The translations under genes were made by a program, and so were the position numbers. This document shows positions 13,290 to 21,038 of a stretch of 30,186 nt of DNA, piece by piece (positions within the stretch are counted from its first letter, which is position 1; each line of letters opens with the position of its first letter). The stretch comes from RUG626 sp964411785 (GTDB lineage Bacteria > Bacillota > Clostridia > Oscillospirales > Oscillospiraceae). The notes below the pieces were generated by a model. It worked only from the letters and a program-made list of their open reading frames with translations, ran no database searches and had not been told where the DNA came from. The DNA is taken from positions 1 through 30,186 of the forward strand of contig CAYPMJ010000010.1 in the NCBI GenBank assembly GCA_964411785.1, written 5' to 3'.

Positions 13290-14878
13290 CCCCCCTCGCC
13301 CTTTTCGCCATGCGCCATGGCGCGAAGCTCCGACACAAGTCCCCTCCTGTCAGGGATGTACCCGTCCGGAATCCGCTCAAGGTACTGCACCGTGTCAATC
13401 TTTCCGGCGCGGAGCAGGTTGTCAAGCGTCTGGATGGACGCTATCTCGGAGTAGTAAGAGCTGGCCCCGGCCTCAAGCTTCATCGCCATGGGCAGGTCCC
13501 TGAATACGGAGAAGTCAAAGGGCGCCGGGACCTCCTCGGGCACTTTGAGCCCTGAGAAGAGGTACGCCTCCCTTAGCTTCTCCGTCGGTTCCATGTCCAC
13601 CCTCCTCACGCCGTAGAACCCGGCGATGAACTCCATGTAGATCCTGGCCTGATCCTCGATGCACCTTGCAAGGTTCCGCTTCGTTATCTCGTTTGGCGTC
13701 GCCGCTGCCCGCTGCAGGGCTATTATGGCTGACGTGTTGTCGGGCCTTGTGTCGCCAAGTGCAACGCTTGTTGCGCCAAGGTTCCTGTTCGTCTGGTCCA
13801 CCGCCAGCTCTATGAACTGCGTTACCTGCGGGGAGATGTGCGCAGGGTCTATCGTCCTGGCCACGCTGGCCATGTCCCCTCCGGACACCCCTATGGCCTG
13901 GCCTATCTGGTTTGACCACCGGGGGATGCGCGTTCTGTCGTACACAACCTTAGGATAGGCGCTGGTCATGAGGCTCAGCATTGTCATTGCCCAAAGCTTG
14001 TTTATGAATATCTGGTTTGGTATGAGGCCCGTCAGCATCGCCTGTCCGTGGTATGAGTCCGCCACATAGTCCCAGTTGAGCCACACTATTGGGTATCTTC
14101 TTATCCCCATGGGCCAGGGCGCCTTCACGTCGCAGTCCTTAGTGCATTTATACCCCCAGATCTCCCCTGTGGAGGGCTCCCTCCACATGACAAGGAGCTT
14201 TGTCACCTTGTCCTCGGTTCGCTTAAGCCTGTCCATGTCCCCCGCCGTCTCCCCGTCGGGCACTATGGACTCCCAGCCGCCGCAGCCGTTCTCCCGCGCC
14301 TCGCTCCGGACAAGCCGCGCCGAGTCGTGGCTCTCTATGATTATGTACGGCTGCTCCTGCTCCCTGCGGTTGTTGGGGTTTCCGAAATACACCCGCGTGT
14401 TCTCAACGACCTCCGTCCTGATCCTCCCCTCCTCCCAGTCCCACCAGCTGTAGAGGCATCCGTCACCCCGCACAGCCGCGTCCCTCGCAAGCTCCCTTGT
14501 GAGGCCCGTTATGTCGTTGCGGGTGAATATTGCATCAAGCTCCTCGCTTAAGATACGCGCCGGCTCCGCCAGCTTTCCGGTATCGGCAGTTGCGGCAAGA
14601 GGCGTCGCCTGTACCTTCAGGTTGTCCGTCGTTATGGTGGATACCACGAAGCAGACATCGCGTTTTAAAATGTTGAAAACCGGCGTCGGAAGGCCGTTGG
14701 AGCGCACACCCTCCCACTGTCTGCCTATGAAGAAGTTCTCGTTTGTCTTCACCGCCTCGTAAAGTCCCAGCTGCTCATTAAAGCTCCGGCCACGCTCATA
14801 GAGCTCCCAGGCAATATGCCTGTCGGGGTACGCCCTGCCGTCAAAGACCCCCTCGGCTGTCTCGTCCTTTATCATCAC
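13286..14878 (-). CDS. phage portal protein
   Basis: 530 aa from ATG 14878. It has the portal plan: a helical N-part (HIAWELYERGRSFNEQLGLY, FFIGRQWEG), PVFNILKRDVCFVVSTI, and a wing region with VRGDGCLYSWWDW and TRVYFGNPNNREQ-like segments. The helical stem follows (YVADSYHGQAMLTGLIPNQ, then NKLWAMTMLSLM) and the crown helices (ALGDTRPDNTSAIIALQRA). The dodecameric portal forms the DNA gate at one capsid vertex and docks the terminase. It overlaps its neighbours on both sides (ATGA upstream with the 77-aa gene, ATGA downstream with the nozzle gene), so translation is coupled. Confidence 0.9.
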   Translation of the reverse strand: MMIKDETAEGVFDGRAYPDRHIAWELYERGRSFNEQLGLYEAVKTNENFFIGRQWEGVRSNGLPTPVFNILKRDVCFVVSTITTDNLKVQATPLAATADTGKLAEPARILSEELDAIFTRNDITGLTRELARDAAVRGDGCLYSWWDWEEGRIRTEVVENTRVYFGNPNNRREQEQPYIIIESHDSARLVRSEARENGCGGWESIVPDGETAGDMDRLKRTEDKVTKLLVMWREPSTGEIWGYKCTKDCDVKAPWPMGIRRYPIVWLNWDYVADSYHGQAMLTGLIPNQIFINKLWAMTMLSLMTSAYPKVVYDRTRIPRWSNQIGQAIGVSGGDMASVARTIDPAHISPQVTQFIELAVDQTNRNLGATSVALGDTRPDNTSAIIALQRAAATPNEITKRNLARCIEDQARIYMEFIAGFYGVRRVDMEPTEKLREAYLFSGLKVPEEVPAPFDFSVFRDLPMAMKLEAGASSYYSEIASIQTLDNLLRAGKIDTVQYLERIPDGYIPDRRGLVSELRAMAHGEKGEGG

Positions 14879-15108
14879 TCCTCCTCCCGCGCTGCCTTCC
14901 GCGCCGTATCGGCGCTGTAGTCAAGCAGCTGACTTAATGTCTCACGCCACGCTCTGTCCACGTCGGCGTCCTCTGCCGTCGTCTCCTCCGTAGTCTTCCT
15001 CCCGCACCGGCTGCCGGCAAACCAGGCTATGACAAGCATCGCCAGGATGACGACCTCCGCCTGCGCAGCGCACATAAGAGCGGCGTAAATCATAAGTATT
15101 GCCTCCAT
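14875..15108 (-). CDS. small membrane protein between terL and portal
   Basis: 77 aa from ATG 15108, chosen because GAGAGAGGAGG lies six bases upstream; ATG 15132 lacks a site. The first 35 residues are hydrophobic (AILMIYAALMCAAQAEVVIL, then AMLVIAWFAGSRCG) and form one or two membrane spans. The remainder is charged and acidic with a helix (DRAWRETLSQLLDYSADTARK). Nothing matches a known phage family. A membrane protein at this position could be a second holin/antiholin or a superinfection factor; this is speculation. Upstream, 15109-15279 has several short A/T- and GC-rich palindromes but no further gene. Confidence 0.65.
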   Translation of the reverse strand: MEAILMIYAALMCAAQAEVVILAMLVIAWFAGSRCGRKTTEETTAEDADVDRAWRETLSQLLDYSADTARKAAREEE

Positions 15109-15279
15109 TTTTTCCTCCTCTCTCATACTCATCAGATTTTCCTTATATTAAATTCCGGGAGCAGTGGCCAGGCTTTAAGCCTTTTAAGGCGCGGCGGTGC
15201 AAAATGCTTTTCATGCTTTAAAGCGCATTCCGGCGGAAAGCGGCGCTGACCTTAAGCTGCGCATTTTTTAAAACACCCA

Positions 15280-16644
15280 TTACCTTAAATACGTCTCCCC
15301 GGGCTCGCCCCCTGTCATGTACGCCTCGTAATCCTCCCCGTCCTCATCCTGCCGCTCCGGCTCCTCAGGGCAGGGCAGCGCTTTGCGGGATACGCAGAAA
15401 TACCTCAGTGCGTCGACGGAGTGCGTCACCTCGTGGGGCTCCCTTGCGCAGTCGTCCGGGTTTTTCCCGTCTGCCTGTATGTCACGAAGGTCCTCGATGA
15501 GATGTCCGCACCTGTCGAAGATAAGAAGGCCCGGTCTGCCGTCCTCCCTTGCTGAGAGGAGCTCCTTTATCATCATGTGTCCCTGGACGCGGCTGTTGTC
15601 CGTCCGCTCAAGGGGGACACCGTTTTCATTGAAAAGCTCCGCTATTGTCATGCCTGTGTCCTTCTGCCTTGACCACAGGTCAGGCGGAGCGAAGGTTATC
15701 AGGACGTCCTCGCCTGGGAGCGTCCGCTCCAGGATCGCCCTTGCTGCGCTGCTGACAATAAGTCCCTCCATGCAGTACTCCCTGTATATGTACGCCCTTC
15801 CCTCCGGGTCCACCGCCGCCCAGACGCACGCAAGCATGTCAAGGCCGTAGTCTATCGCCCTGTATTTCGTCCACCGCTCGGGGATGTGAAACGCCGGTAT
15901 GACGTGGGTGTCCCTTCGAAACTCGGGGAAGTAGCACCCGGACACCGCGTTCCAGTCCCCGTACCTGTACCCGGCCCGCAGATTCTCGGGCATGCTCGCC
16001 AGCATCCTCAGGTACCCCGGGGAGTGCTCCAGCAGGAACGTGTTGTCCTCCACCGTCGCCGGGATGAAGAGGTAGTCCTCCGGGTTCTCATTCTCCTCCG
16101 GGTTGTCCGGGTTTGTCCTGAAGTCCCTGTCGATGAAGAGCCTCTTAACCCACCTGTGCCCCACGCCTCCGGGGTTGCAGGTGAGATACATCCGCTTCGG
16201 GCAGTCGCTCACGCCTCTGAGGCATCCGCCAAGATAGTTGAACGCCCGCTCAGTAAACTGTGTCGCCTCGTCGATGAATATCCAGTCAAACTCCTGTCCC
16301 TGGTACTCGCGCTCCGACAGCTCCCCCGACCAGTGCCCGAATCTTATGGTGGAGCCGTTGAAAAATGTCATGATGTGCGATGTGCCGTTGTACTTGGCGA
16401 CGCCCTCGGGGACCATCGCCAGCACGGGCCTTACGTGGTTCTCCTCAAGCTCCGGGTACGTCCTTCGCATGATGAGAACGCGTAGGCCTGGATTTGTGAG
16501 CGCCCCGCCCACCGCCTTTGTCCTCACTGCCCACGTCTTGCCTCCCCCCTTCGCCCCGCCGTAGGCCGTGTAGAGCGCGCGGCTCTGAAAGAATTCCCGC
16601 TGCCTGGGATTTGCCCTCCCGGGGTCCCACAATATGCTTCCCAT
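15280..16644 (-). CDS. terL: terminase large subunit (ATPase-nuclease)
   Basis: 454 aa from ATG 16644, chosen because GGGGGGCAGG lies just upstream and because an in-frame TTG at 16722 would place a terminator hairpin in the coding region. ATPase motifs: Walker A GGAKGGGKT (about 29-37), Walker B WIFIDEATQ (about 121-129), coupling motif LTCNPGG (about 154-160). The C-terminal RNase H-like nuclease shows the acidic sites IDYGLD and VTHSVDALRYF, with DLW between. The enzyme cuts concatemeric DNA and pumps it through the portal. Length is normal. Its N-terminal ILWDPGRANPRQREFFQS is the adenine-binding segment. It is separated from terS by 152 bases that contain a terminator. Confidence 0.93.
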   Translation of the reverse strand: MGSILWDPGRANPRQREFFQSRALYTAYGGAKGGGKTWAVRTKAVGGALTNPGLRVLIMRRTYPELEENHVRPVLAMVPEGVAKYNGTSHIMTFFNGSTIRFGHWSGELSEREYQGQEFDWIFIDEATQFTERAFNYLGGCLRGVSDCPKRMYLTCNPGGVGHRWVKRLFIDRDFRTNPDNPEENENPEDYLFIPATVEDNTFLLEHSPGYLRMLASMPENLRAGYRYGDWNAVSGCYFPEFRRDTHVIPAFHIPERWTKYRAIDYGLDMLACVWAAVDPEGRAYIYREYCMEGLIVSSAARAILERTLPGEDVLITFAPPDLWSRQKDTGMTIAELFNENGVPLERTDNSRVQGHMMIKELLSAREDGRPGLLIFDRCGHLIEDLRDIQADGKNPDDCAREPHEVTHSVDALRYFCVSRKALPCPEEPERQDEDGEDYEAYMTGGEPGETYLR

Positions 16645-16726
16645 GTCCTGCCCCCCGTCAAAAGAAAAAGCCGAGGACACGTTTTTCACATGTCTTCGGC
16701 TCAAAGGCTCCTCGGCCCACAATATG
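16626..16726. repeat. 11-bp direct repeat bracketing the terS-terL terminator
   Basis: CCCACAATATG occurs at 16626-16636 (coding for ILW at the TerL start) and again at 16716-16726. The offset is exactly 90 bases, so both copies are in the same frame and both read ILW on the minus strand. The sequence between them is the hairpin at 16660-16703 plus the terL ribosome binding site. Confidence 0.8.
16660..16703 (-). terminator. intrinsic terminator between terS and terL
   Basis: On the minus strand AGCCGAAGACATG, a 7-base loop and CGTGTCCTCGGCT form a 13-bp stem with one mismatch and one G-T pair. TTTTCTTTTG follows. It is a textbook rho-independent terminator lying inside the late operon, directly upstream of the terL ribosome binding site. 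Confidence 0.85.
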
Positions 16727-16796
16727 GGGCCCTTATTTATGATTTACTTTGAATGCTCCCCATTCACAGTAAATGTTTCATGAATGCTCCGCCATG

Positions 16797-17203
16797 TCAC
16801 TCAAACGCGTCCTCGCCCACCCCGTCAAGTCTCACCAGTATCTCACAGGGGTCGGACTTAAGCGGTCTGTCCGTAAAGCCTCCGTTTCTCGCCTGTCTCA
16901 GGTTGAAGACGGCAAAGGACGCAAGCCGCGGGTTGTCAAGTCCCTGCTTAAGCCAGAATGCCGTTCTGAACTCGTCAAGCTGCCTTACGCAGTCCATAAG
17001 CCGCTCTCTCCTCGCTCTCTCGTCCTCAGAGAGCGTCCCGTCAGAGCTCTTTGCCAGAGCCCGTATCCTGTCCAGGTCCTCCTCGGAGATGCCGCACACC
17101 CGCCTCAGGTTGTAGCTCACCGGCGGCTCATTCTCACTGGAGCAGTAGTCTATGTATGTCCGGATCCTGGCCTCCAGATCCTCCGGCGTCAGCTCCGTGC
17201 CAT
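16797..17203 (-). CDS. terS: terminase small subunit-like protein; start disrupted or non-canonical
   Basis: The frame reads TELTPEDLEARIRTYIDYC, then VSYNLRRVCGISEEDLDRI, then a helical, charged body (SEDERARRERLMDCVRQLDEF) ending GVGEDAFE. A TPEELExxIxxYxxxC opening followed by a small winged-helix-like segment is how many Firmicutes small terminases start. Its position 150 bases before terL supports this. However, the only ATG near the G-rich Shine-Dalgarno (ATG 17203) is one base out of frame and stops after four codons. The first canonical in-frame start is GTG 17120, which would remove the conserved opening. Either a base is missing near 17198-17201, or translation starts at a rare codon such as CTG 17192. 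With the 17120 start the protein is 107 aa. Confidence 0.65.
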
Positions 17204-17220
17204 CACCCCCCTGTGCTGTA

Positions 17221-17250
17221 ATTATCTCAGAACACCGGGCATAATGTCAA
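17221..17250 (-). promoter_or_regulatory. strong promoter of the late operon
   Basis: On the minus strand TTGACA (17250-17245) and GATAAT (17226-17221) are separated by 18 bases. Transcription would start near 17213, only about ten bases before the first start codons, next to the AGGGGGG site. The promoter lies in the short gap after the aminotransferase stop, where I see no clear terminator, so read-through from the host operon is also possible. Confidence 0.7.
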
Positions 17251-17290
17251 GCTTTTTTCCTGAAAAACCTGGATTTTTTTAAAGCTGCCC

Positions 17291-18541
17291 TCAGGAGTGT
17301 CTCTCTTTGATGACTGAAAACGCCTCATCCGCAACGTCCAGTGTCTCCTGGATCTGCTCGTCGGTCAGGGATGCGTTTATGAAGTGGTTGTGGTGGTTTG
17401 TGAAGAATATGCCCCGCTTCACGCACTCCGCTATCCACTCCTGGTGGAGCATGAGCGTGGGGTCGTCGGCTATGCGCATGTAAAAGAGGGACGGTACACC
17501 GGAGATGTGCAGGTCGTAGCCGTACTTCTCCGCCGTCTTAAGAAGGCCTGCTTTAAGCTTCTCGCCCTTGTCAATGAGAAGCTTGGGACACCCTATGCGC
17601 TTCATCTTCTGTATGCACGCTATGCCGGCTGCGAAGGGCACCGCGCTCATCCAGTAGCTGCCCGTGTATGAGAGGCTGGACACTGAGTTTTTGAGAAACT
17701 CCTTCCCGCAAAGCGCCGACACATTATAGCCGTTGGCCAGCGCCTTGCAGAAGCAGATCATGTCCGCCTCAAACCCGAAATAGTGGTCGGAGCCGGCTAT
17801 GTCCAGCCGGAACCCGGCGCGGACGTCGTCAATGATGAGCACGGTTCCCGTGTCATCACAAAGCTTCCTCACCTTCTGCCAGAAGCCCGGCGCCGGGAGC
17901 TCGTTGTCCGCGAAGTTGCCGTGCATGTATGGCTGCGCTATGACAGCCGCAATCTCACCTTTATACTTCTCGAAGGCGCGGGTCAGCATGTCAAAGTCGT
18001 TCCAGTCCACATAGATGTTGTTGCGCACATCCTCAGGAAGGACGCCTGAGTAATCTATCTTCTGCGTCCAGGGCGACACGCCGTGGTAGTAGCCCTTGAA
18101 AAAGACGATCCTCTTGCGCTTAGTGTAGGCCCTTGCCGCCATGACGGCGCAGGTGGTTACGTCGTTGCCGTTCTTGGCGAAGAATGCCCAGTCAGCCGAC
18201 GCCACGGTCTCCACAAGAAGCTCCGCGAAATCTATCATTATGGGGTTTGGCAGTGTGGTGCAGTCGGATATTGCCCGCTGCCTTGCAGCGGCCTCGTCCA
18301 CGTCCGGGTCGTGATAGCCTAAGATGTTGGGCCCGTAGGCGCACATGTAGTCGATGAACCTGTTGCCGTCAAGATCCCACATACAGCTCCCCTGGGCCCT
18401 GGATGAGTAGAACGGAAACGCCTCCACCGGGACGTAGCACCCCTCCGCCGGGCCCTGGTGGCCGTATATGCCGGAGGGAATGACCTTTGAGGCGCGCTCA
18501 AACGCAGCGCGGCTCCTGGGATACTCATAGACCTGTTTCAT
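17291..18541 (-). CDS. class III PLP-dependent aminotransferase (glutamate-1-semialdehyde aminomutase-like)
   Basis: 416 aa from ATG 18541, with a CGGAGG site upstream. Fold-type I signs: the substrate-side MWDLDGNRFIDYMCAYGPNI, GYYHG for the ring-stacking region, LIIDDVRAGFR with the Asp (about D238) that binds the pyridine nitrogen, and ADMICFCKALANGY with the Schiff-base Lys (about K266). Length is normal for the class. The DEVQ/DEVR motif is changed to DDVR, and the residues after the Lys (ALANGYNVSA) match the GSA-aminomutase/class III group. The substrate is not predictable. It is the last gene of the 22845-17291 operon, following the SCP2-like gene by 68 bases, so it may act on the same substrate as that partner. 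No hemL context is present. Confidence 0.88.
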   Translation of the reverse strand: MKQVYEYPRSRAAFERASKVIPSGIYGHQGPAEGCYVPVEAFPFYSSRAQGSCMWDLDGNRFIDYMCAYGPNILGYHDPDVDEAAARQRAISDCTTLPNPIMIDFAELLVETVASADWAFFAKNGNDVTTCAVMAARAYTKRKRIVFFKGYYHGVSPWTQKIDYSGVLPEDVRNNIYVDWNDFDMLTRAFEKYKGEIAAVIAQPYMHGNFADNELPAPGFWQKVRKLCDDTGTVLIIDDVRAGFRLDIAGSDHYFGFEADMICFCKALANGYNVSALCGKEFLKNSVSSLSYTGSYWMSAVPFAAGIACIQKMKRIGCPKLLIDKGEKLKAGLLKTAEKYGYDLHISGVPSLFYMRIADDPTLMLHQEWIAECVKRGIFFTNHHNHFINASLTDEQIQETLDVADEAFSVIKERHS

Positions 18542-18609
18542 ATGTTGTAAAACCTCCGTTTTTTAAACTCCCTCAGCGCCTCAATGAGCGCCCGGTTGCT
18601 CTGCGCGTC

Positions 18610-19362
18610 TCATGCCAGGTACAGTGCCACCCGGTCGAGCATCCTGTTAATATTGTCCACCTGGGAAATCATGCCGCCGATGCGGACGCGTCCCTGGCCC
18701 ACCGAGGCCACAGCGTTTATCTCCCCGTCAAAGAGGGCGCGGGCGGTGCGCATGTCGGAGAACTCCATATATGACATGGGCGCTGCGGGTGCGCTGTGCA
18801 CGGCGGTGAGTCTGTGGCTTTGCACCCTGAGATACCCCACAGGCCCCCCTGCCACGGCGAGCTTCACATCCCCGTCCACAATGTTGGACGCGCTGAATCG
18901 GCCCACCCTGTCCTCGTTCCCCACCTGTGCCAGGGCGTCAAGTATGAGGTGGAACATTAGGGTGGTGCTCAATGTGAAGAACTCCTCGTCCTCCAACGCG
19001 CTCTTCTCAGGTCTCAGATACTCCGTGAGCCTGTCCGTGAGCTTTGTAAAGGTCTTAAGCAGGAACTTAAGCTTCGTAAAGCCCTTCACTGGGATCGGAG
19101 TCACTGTCCCGTTAATCAGCCCGTTAAACTTCTGAGGGCTCCCGAAGGGGAGCAGGATGCCGCACCCTTCAGTGCCCTGGCGGAAGGTGCAGCAGCCGTT
19201 TTCAAATACCAGTGTCCCCCCGGGGCCGCCCTTTACGGAGAATCCCACCGACACATTCTCCCCGGCTATCATCTCCCGCGATGGCCCGTCCAGCTCACAG
19301 AGCCTCGTAAGGCTCGCCAGTACGGCGTTCAGGTTTATAAACGCCAGCGCTCTCTCGTCCAT
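18610..19362 (-). CDS. SCP2 sterol-carrier-like protein of unknown substrate
   Basis: 250 aa from ATG 19362 (ATGGAGGATATC upstream). An SCP2-like fold seems likely in the N-terminal half: VSVGFSVKGGPGGTLVFENG, then a CGILLPFGSPQKFNGLINGT stretch, where a small hydrophobic pocket binds lipid-like ligands. A second similar beta unit (DGDVKLAVAGGPVGYLRV ... MEFSDMRTARALFDGEINA) follows after a helical middle. The two halves therefore look like an internal duplication of the SCP2 unit. The C-terminus is GQGRVRIGGMISQVDNINRM. There is no signal peptide, so it is cytoplasmic. It sits between the flavoprotein and the aminotransferase in one operon. Function is unknown; lipid or hydrophobic amine handling is a guess from the fold. 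Confidence 0.72.
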   Translation of the reverse strand: MDERALAFINLNAVLASLTRLCELDGPSREMIAGENVSVGFSVKGGPGGTLVFENGCCTFRQGTEGCGILLPFGSPQKFNGLINGTVTPIPVKGFTKLKFLLKTFTKLTDRLTEYLRPEKSALEDEEFFTLSTTLMFHLILDALAQVGNEDRVGRFSASNIVDGDVKLAVAGGPVGYLRVQSHRLTAVHSAPAAPMSYMEFSDMRTARALFDGEINAVASVGQGRVRIGGMISQVDNINRMLDRVALYLA

Positions 19363-19442
19363 AAGATATCCTCCATATCAAAAGATAGTGAACCTGGAAA
19401 ACTTACGTTTCCGAAGCCAGCAGACTTCATGGTTTAAAATGT

Positions 19443-21038
19443 TCAGATGCTGCCGTCAGTGAAGCGCACCACCGCCTCAGCCGTATGCATCCCGTCCACC
19501 GCGGCCGAGACTATCCCGCCGGCGTACCCGGCCCCCTCACCGCAGGGAAAGAGGCCGGCGGCCGTCGGAGACTGTCTGCATTCATTTCTTAGAACTCGGA
19601 CAGGTGAGGAGCTTCTCGTCTCAGGCCCCGTCATGAGAGCGCCGGGGTCGGCAAATCCCCGGAGCTTCCTGTCAAACTCCGGCAGCGCCAGTGTGAGCGT
19701 CTCCGTCACCTTCCGAGGAAGCAGCGACCTGAGATCGCACGGGACAACCCCGGGAGCGTACGTCGGCCTTACGGATGGCGCGCTACCTTTAAGTCCCAGA
19801 AACTCGCCCACCGTCTGCGAAGGGGCCCTGTAGTCCCCGCCGGCCATGGCAAAGGCCCTTCTCTCAAGCTCCCTCTGCCACCTGACTCCCGCAAGCTCCC
19901 CGGACTCCGGGAAGTCGTCCGGCGAGAGCCCCACAAGGAGCGCAGCATTCGCGTTCTCCCCGGCTCTACCCGAATAGCTCATGCCGTTTGTCACAACGCC
20001 GCCCCTCTCGGAGGACGCAGCTATGACGTACCCGCCCGGGCACATGCAGAAGGTGTAGGCTGAGCCCAGGTGAGTGTGGCACGACAGCTTGTAGTCTGCC
20101 GCACCGAGGCTTTTAAGGCCGGCGAAGGAGCCGTACTGCGCCTCATCCACCATCCTCTGCCTGTGCTCTATGCGCACACCCATGGCAAAGGCCTTCGGCT
20201 CCATGGCCACGCCGCTCTGAAGGAGCATCTCAAGGGTGTCCCTGGCGCTGTGTCCAACGGCCAGCACAAGGGCGGAGCACGGGATGGTCACTGTCTCCCC
20301 ATCCGCCTCGCACAATGCCCCCTTCACGCCGTTCATCCCCGTCACAAGGCCTGTGAGCTTTGTCCCGAAGAGCACACTCCCGCCTTGCGTCTCAAGGCGG
20401 CGCCTCAGCTCCCTTACAACGCCGCGCAGGATATCCGTACCCACGTGGGGTCTGAAGTCCCAGAGTATCCTCTCCGGTGCGCCGGCCTCCACGAACCTTC
20501 TCATGACCCACGCTATGCGCTCATCCCGGATCCCGGTGGCGAGCTTGCCGTCGGAGAATGTGCCGGCGCCGCCCTCGCCGAACTGGACGTTGCACTCCGT
20601 GTCAGGTTCCCCTCCGGCCCAGAAGGTGCGCACCTTCTCCCACCGGCTGTCCACATCGCATCCCCGCTCCAGCACAATGGGCCTCAGTCCCGCCTCCGCC
20701 AGCACCAGTGCGGCGAACATGCCCGCAGGGCCAAAGCCCGCCACGACAGGCCTGTCCCCGCAGGTCTTTGCTGCCCTGGGCGGTGTGTATTCATGGATCT
20801 CCGCCTTTTCAAGGCCGGCGGGGGAGGCGGCGATAAGTCTCTCCTCATCCGCAGCGCCGACGTCCACCGTGTAGACAATTCGGACGTCGCTTTTCTTCCT
20901 GGCGTCCACCGAGCGCCTTAATATGCGCATGCAGAGAAGCTCTCCGTCCCCGACGCCAAGTCTGCGGAGCACAGCTCGCCGGAGCCTGAGCTCCCCGTCC
21001 TCATCTGCCGGGAGGGAGATGTCCCTGACTCTTATCAC
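19443..21038 (-). CDS. COG2509-type FAD-dependent dehydrogenase
   Basis: 531 aa. GTG 21038 is chosen because it overlaps the upstream stop as GTGA and has GGAGGCGGAGAG in front. An N-terminal 100-aa domain (VIRVRDISLPADE, LRRAVLRRLGV) precedes the FAD-binding Rossmann core, VVAGFGPAGMFAALVLAEAG with ERG at the end of the second strand (about residues 100-130). CNVQFGEGGAGTFSDGKLAT, ALVLAVGHSARDT and FPCGEGAGYAGGIVSAAVDG (the second FAD contact) are diagnostic of this uncharacterised dehydrogenase family. Length is normal (about 530). It probably transfers electrons to an unknown substrate and is translationally coupled to the HI0933-type flavoprotein. Confidence 0.88.
   Translation of the reverse strand: MIRVRDISLPADEDGELRLRRAVLRRLGVGDGELLCMRILRRSVDARKKSDVRIVYTVDVGAADEERLIAASPAGLEKAEIHEYTPPRAAKTCGDRPVVAGFGPAGMFAALVLAEAGLRPIVLERGCDVDSRWEKVRTFWAGGEPDTECNVQFGEGGAGTFSDGKLATGIRDERIAWVMRRFVEAGAPERILWDFRPHVGTDILRGVVRELRRRLETQGGSVLFGTKLTGLVTGMNGVKGALCEADGETVTIPCSALVLAVGHSARDTLEMLLQSGVAMEPKAFAMGVRIEHRQRMVDEAQYGSFAGLKSLGAADYKLSCHTHLGSAYTFCMCPGGYVIAASSERGGVVTNGMSYSGRAGENANAALLVGLSPDDFPESGELAGVRWQRELERRAFAMAGGDYRAPSQTVGEFLGLKGSAPSVRPTYAPGVVPCDLRSLLPRKVTETLTLALPEFDRKLRGFADPGALMTGPETRSSSPVRVLRNECRQSPTAAGLFPCGEGAGYAGGIVSAAVDGMHTAEAVVRFTDGSI

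Larger units (their letters stand above)
2714..17250. mobile_element. compact podovirus-like prophage element (extent approximate)
   Basis: The interval carries a repressor and short early-type genes (2714-4468) facing a single leftward late operon (17250 to 4544). The late operon has small and large terminase, portal, nozzle, scaffold, capsid, adaptor, fibre, XhlA, endolysin and holin. Host-type genes lie on both sides (DUF4317 on the left, aminotransferase on the right). The nozzle protein and the absence of tape measure, sheath and tail-tube genes point to a short-tailed virion. No integrase, excisionase, replication or recombination gene is visible, and I could not find att repeats. The outer limits are therefore set by gene content only, and the S24 repressor could in principle be host. 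Confidence 0.75.

Noticed and set aside
16644..16722. Longer TerL start at TTG 16722
   Set aside because: It has no ribosome binding site and would translate the terminator stem; ATG 16644 has a G-rich site and gives a normal N-terminus.
2663..17290. Attachment-site direct repeats flanking the prophage
   Set aside because: I compared the gap beside DUF4317 and the gap after the aminotransferase by eye and found no convincing shared core; the pentanucleotide array has no partner at the right end.
17221..17290. Terminator after the aminotransferase gene
   Set aside because: A/T-rich inverted bases (AGCTTT...AAAGCT) exist, but the inner pairing is poor and I could not build a convincing stem with a T run.
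20070..20921. Open frame of 283 codons on the plus strand
   Set aside because: Antisense to the COG2509 flavoprotein, whose motifs are clear; no ribosome binding site or recognisable domain.
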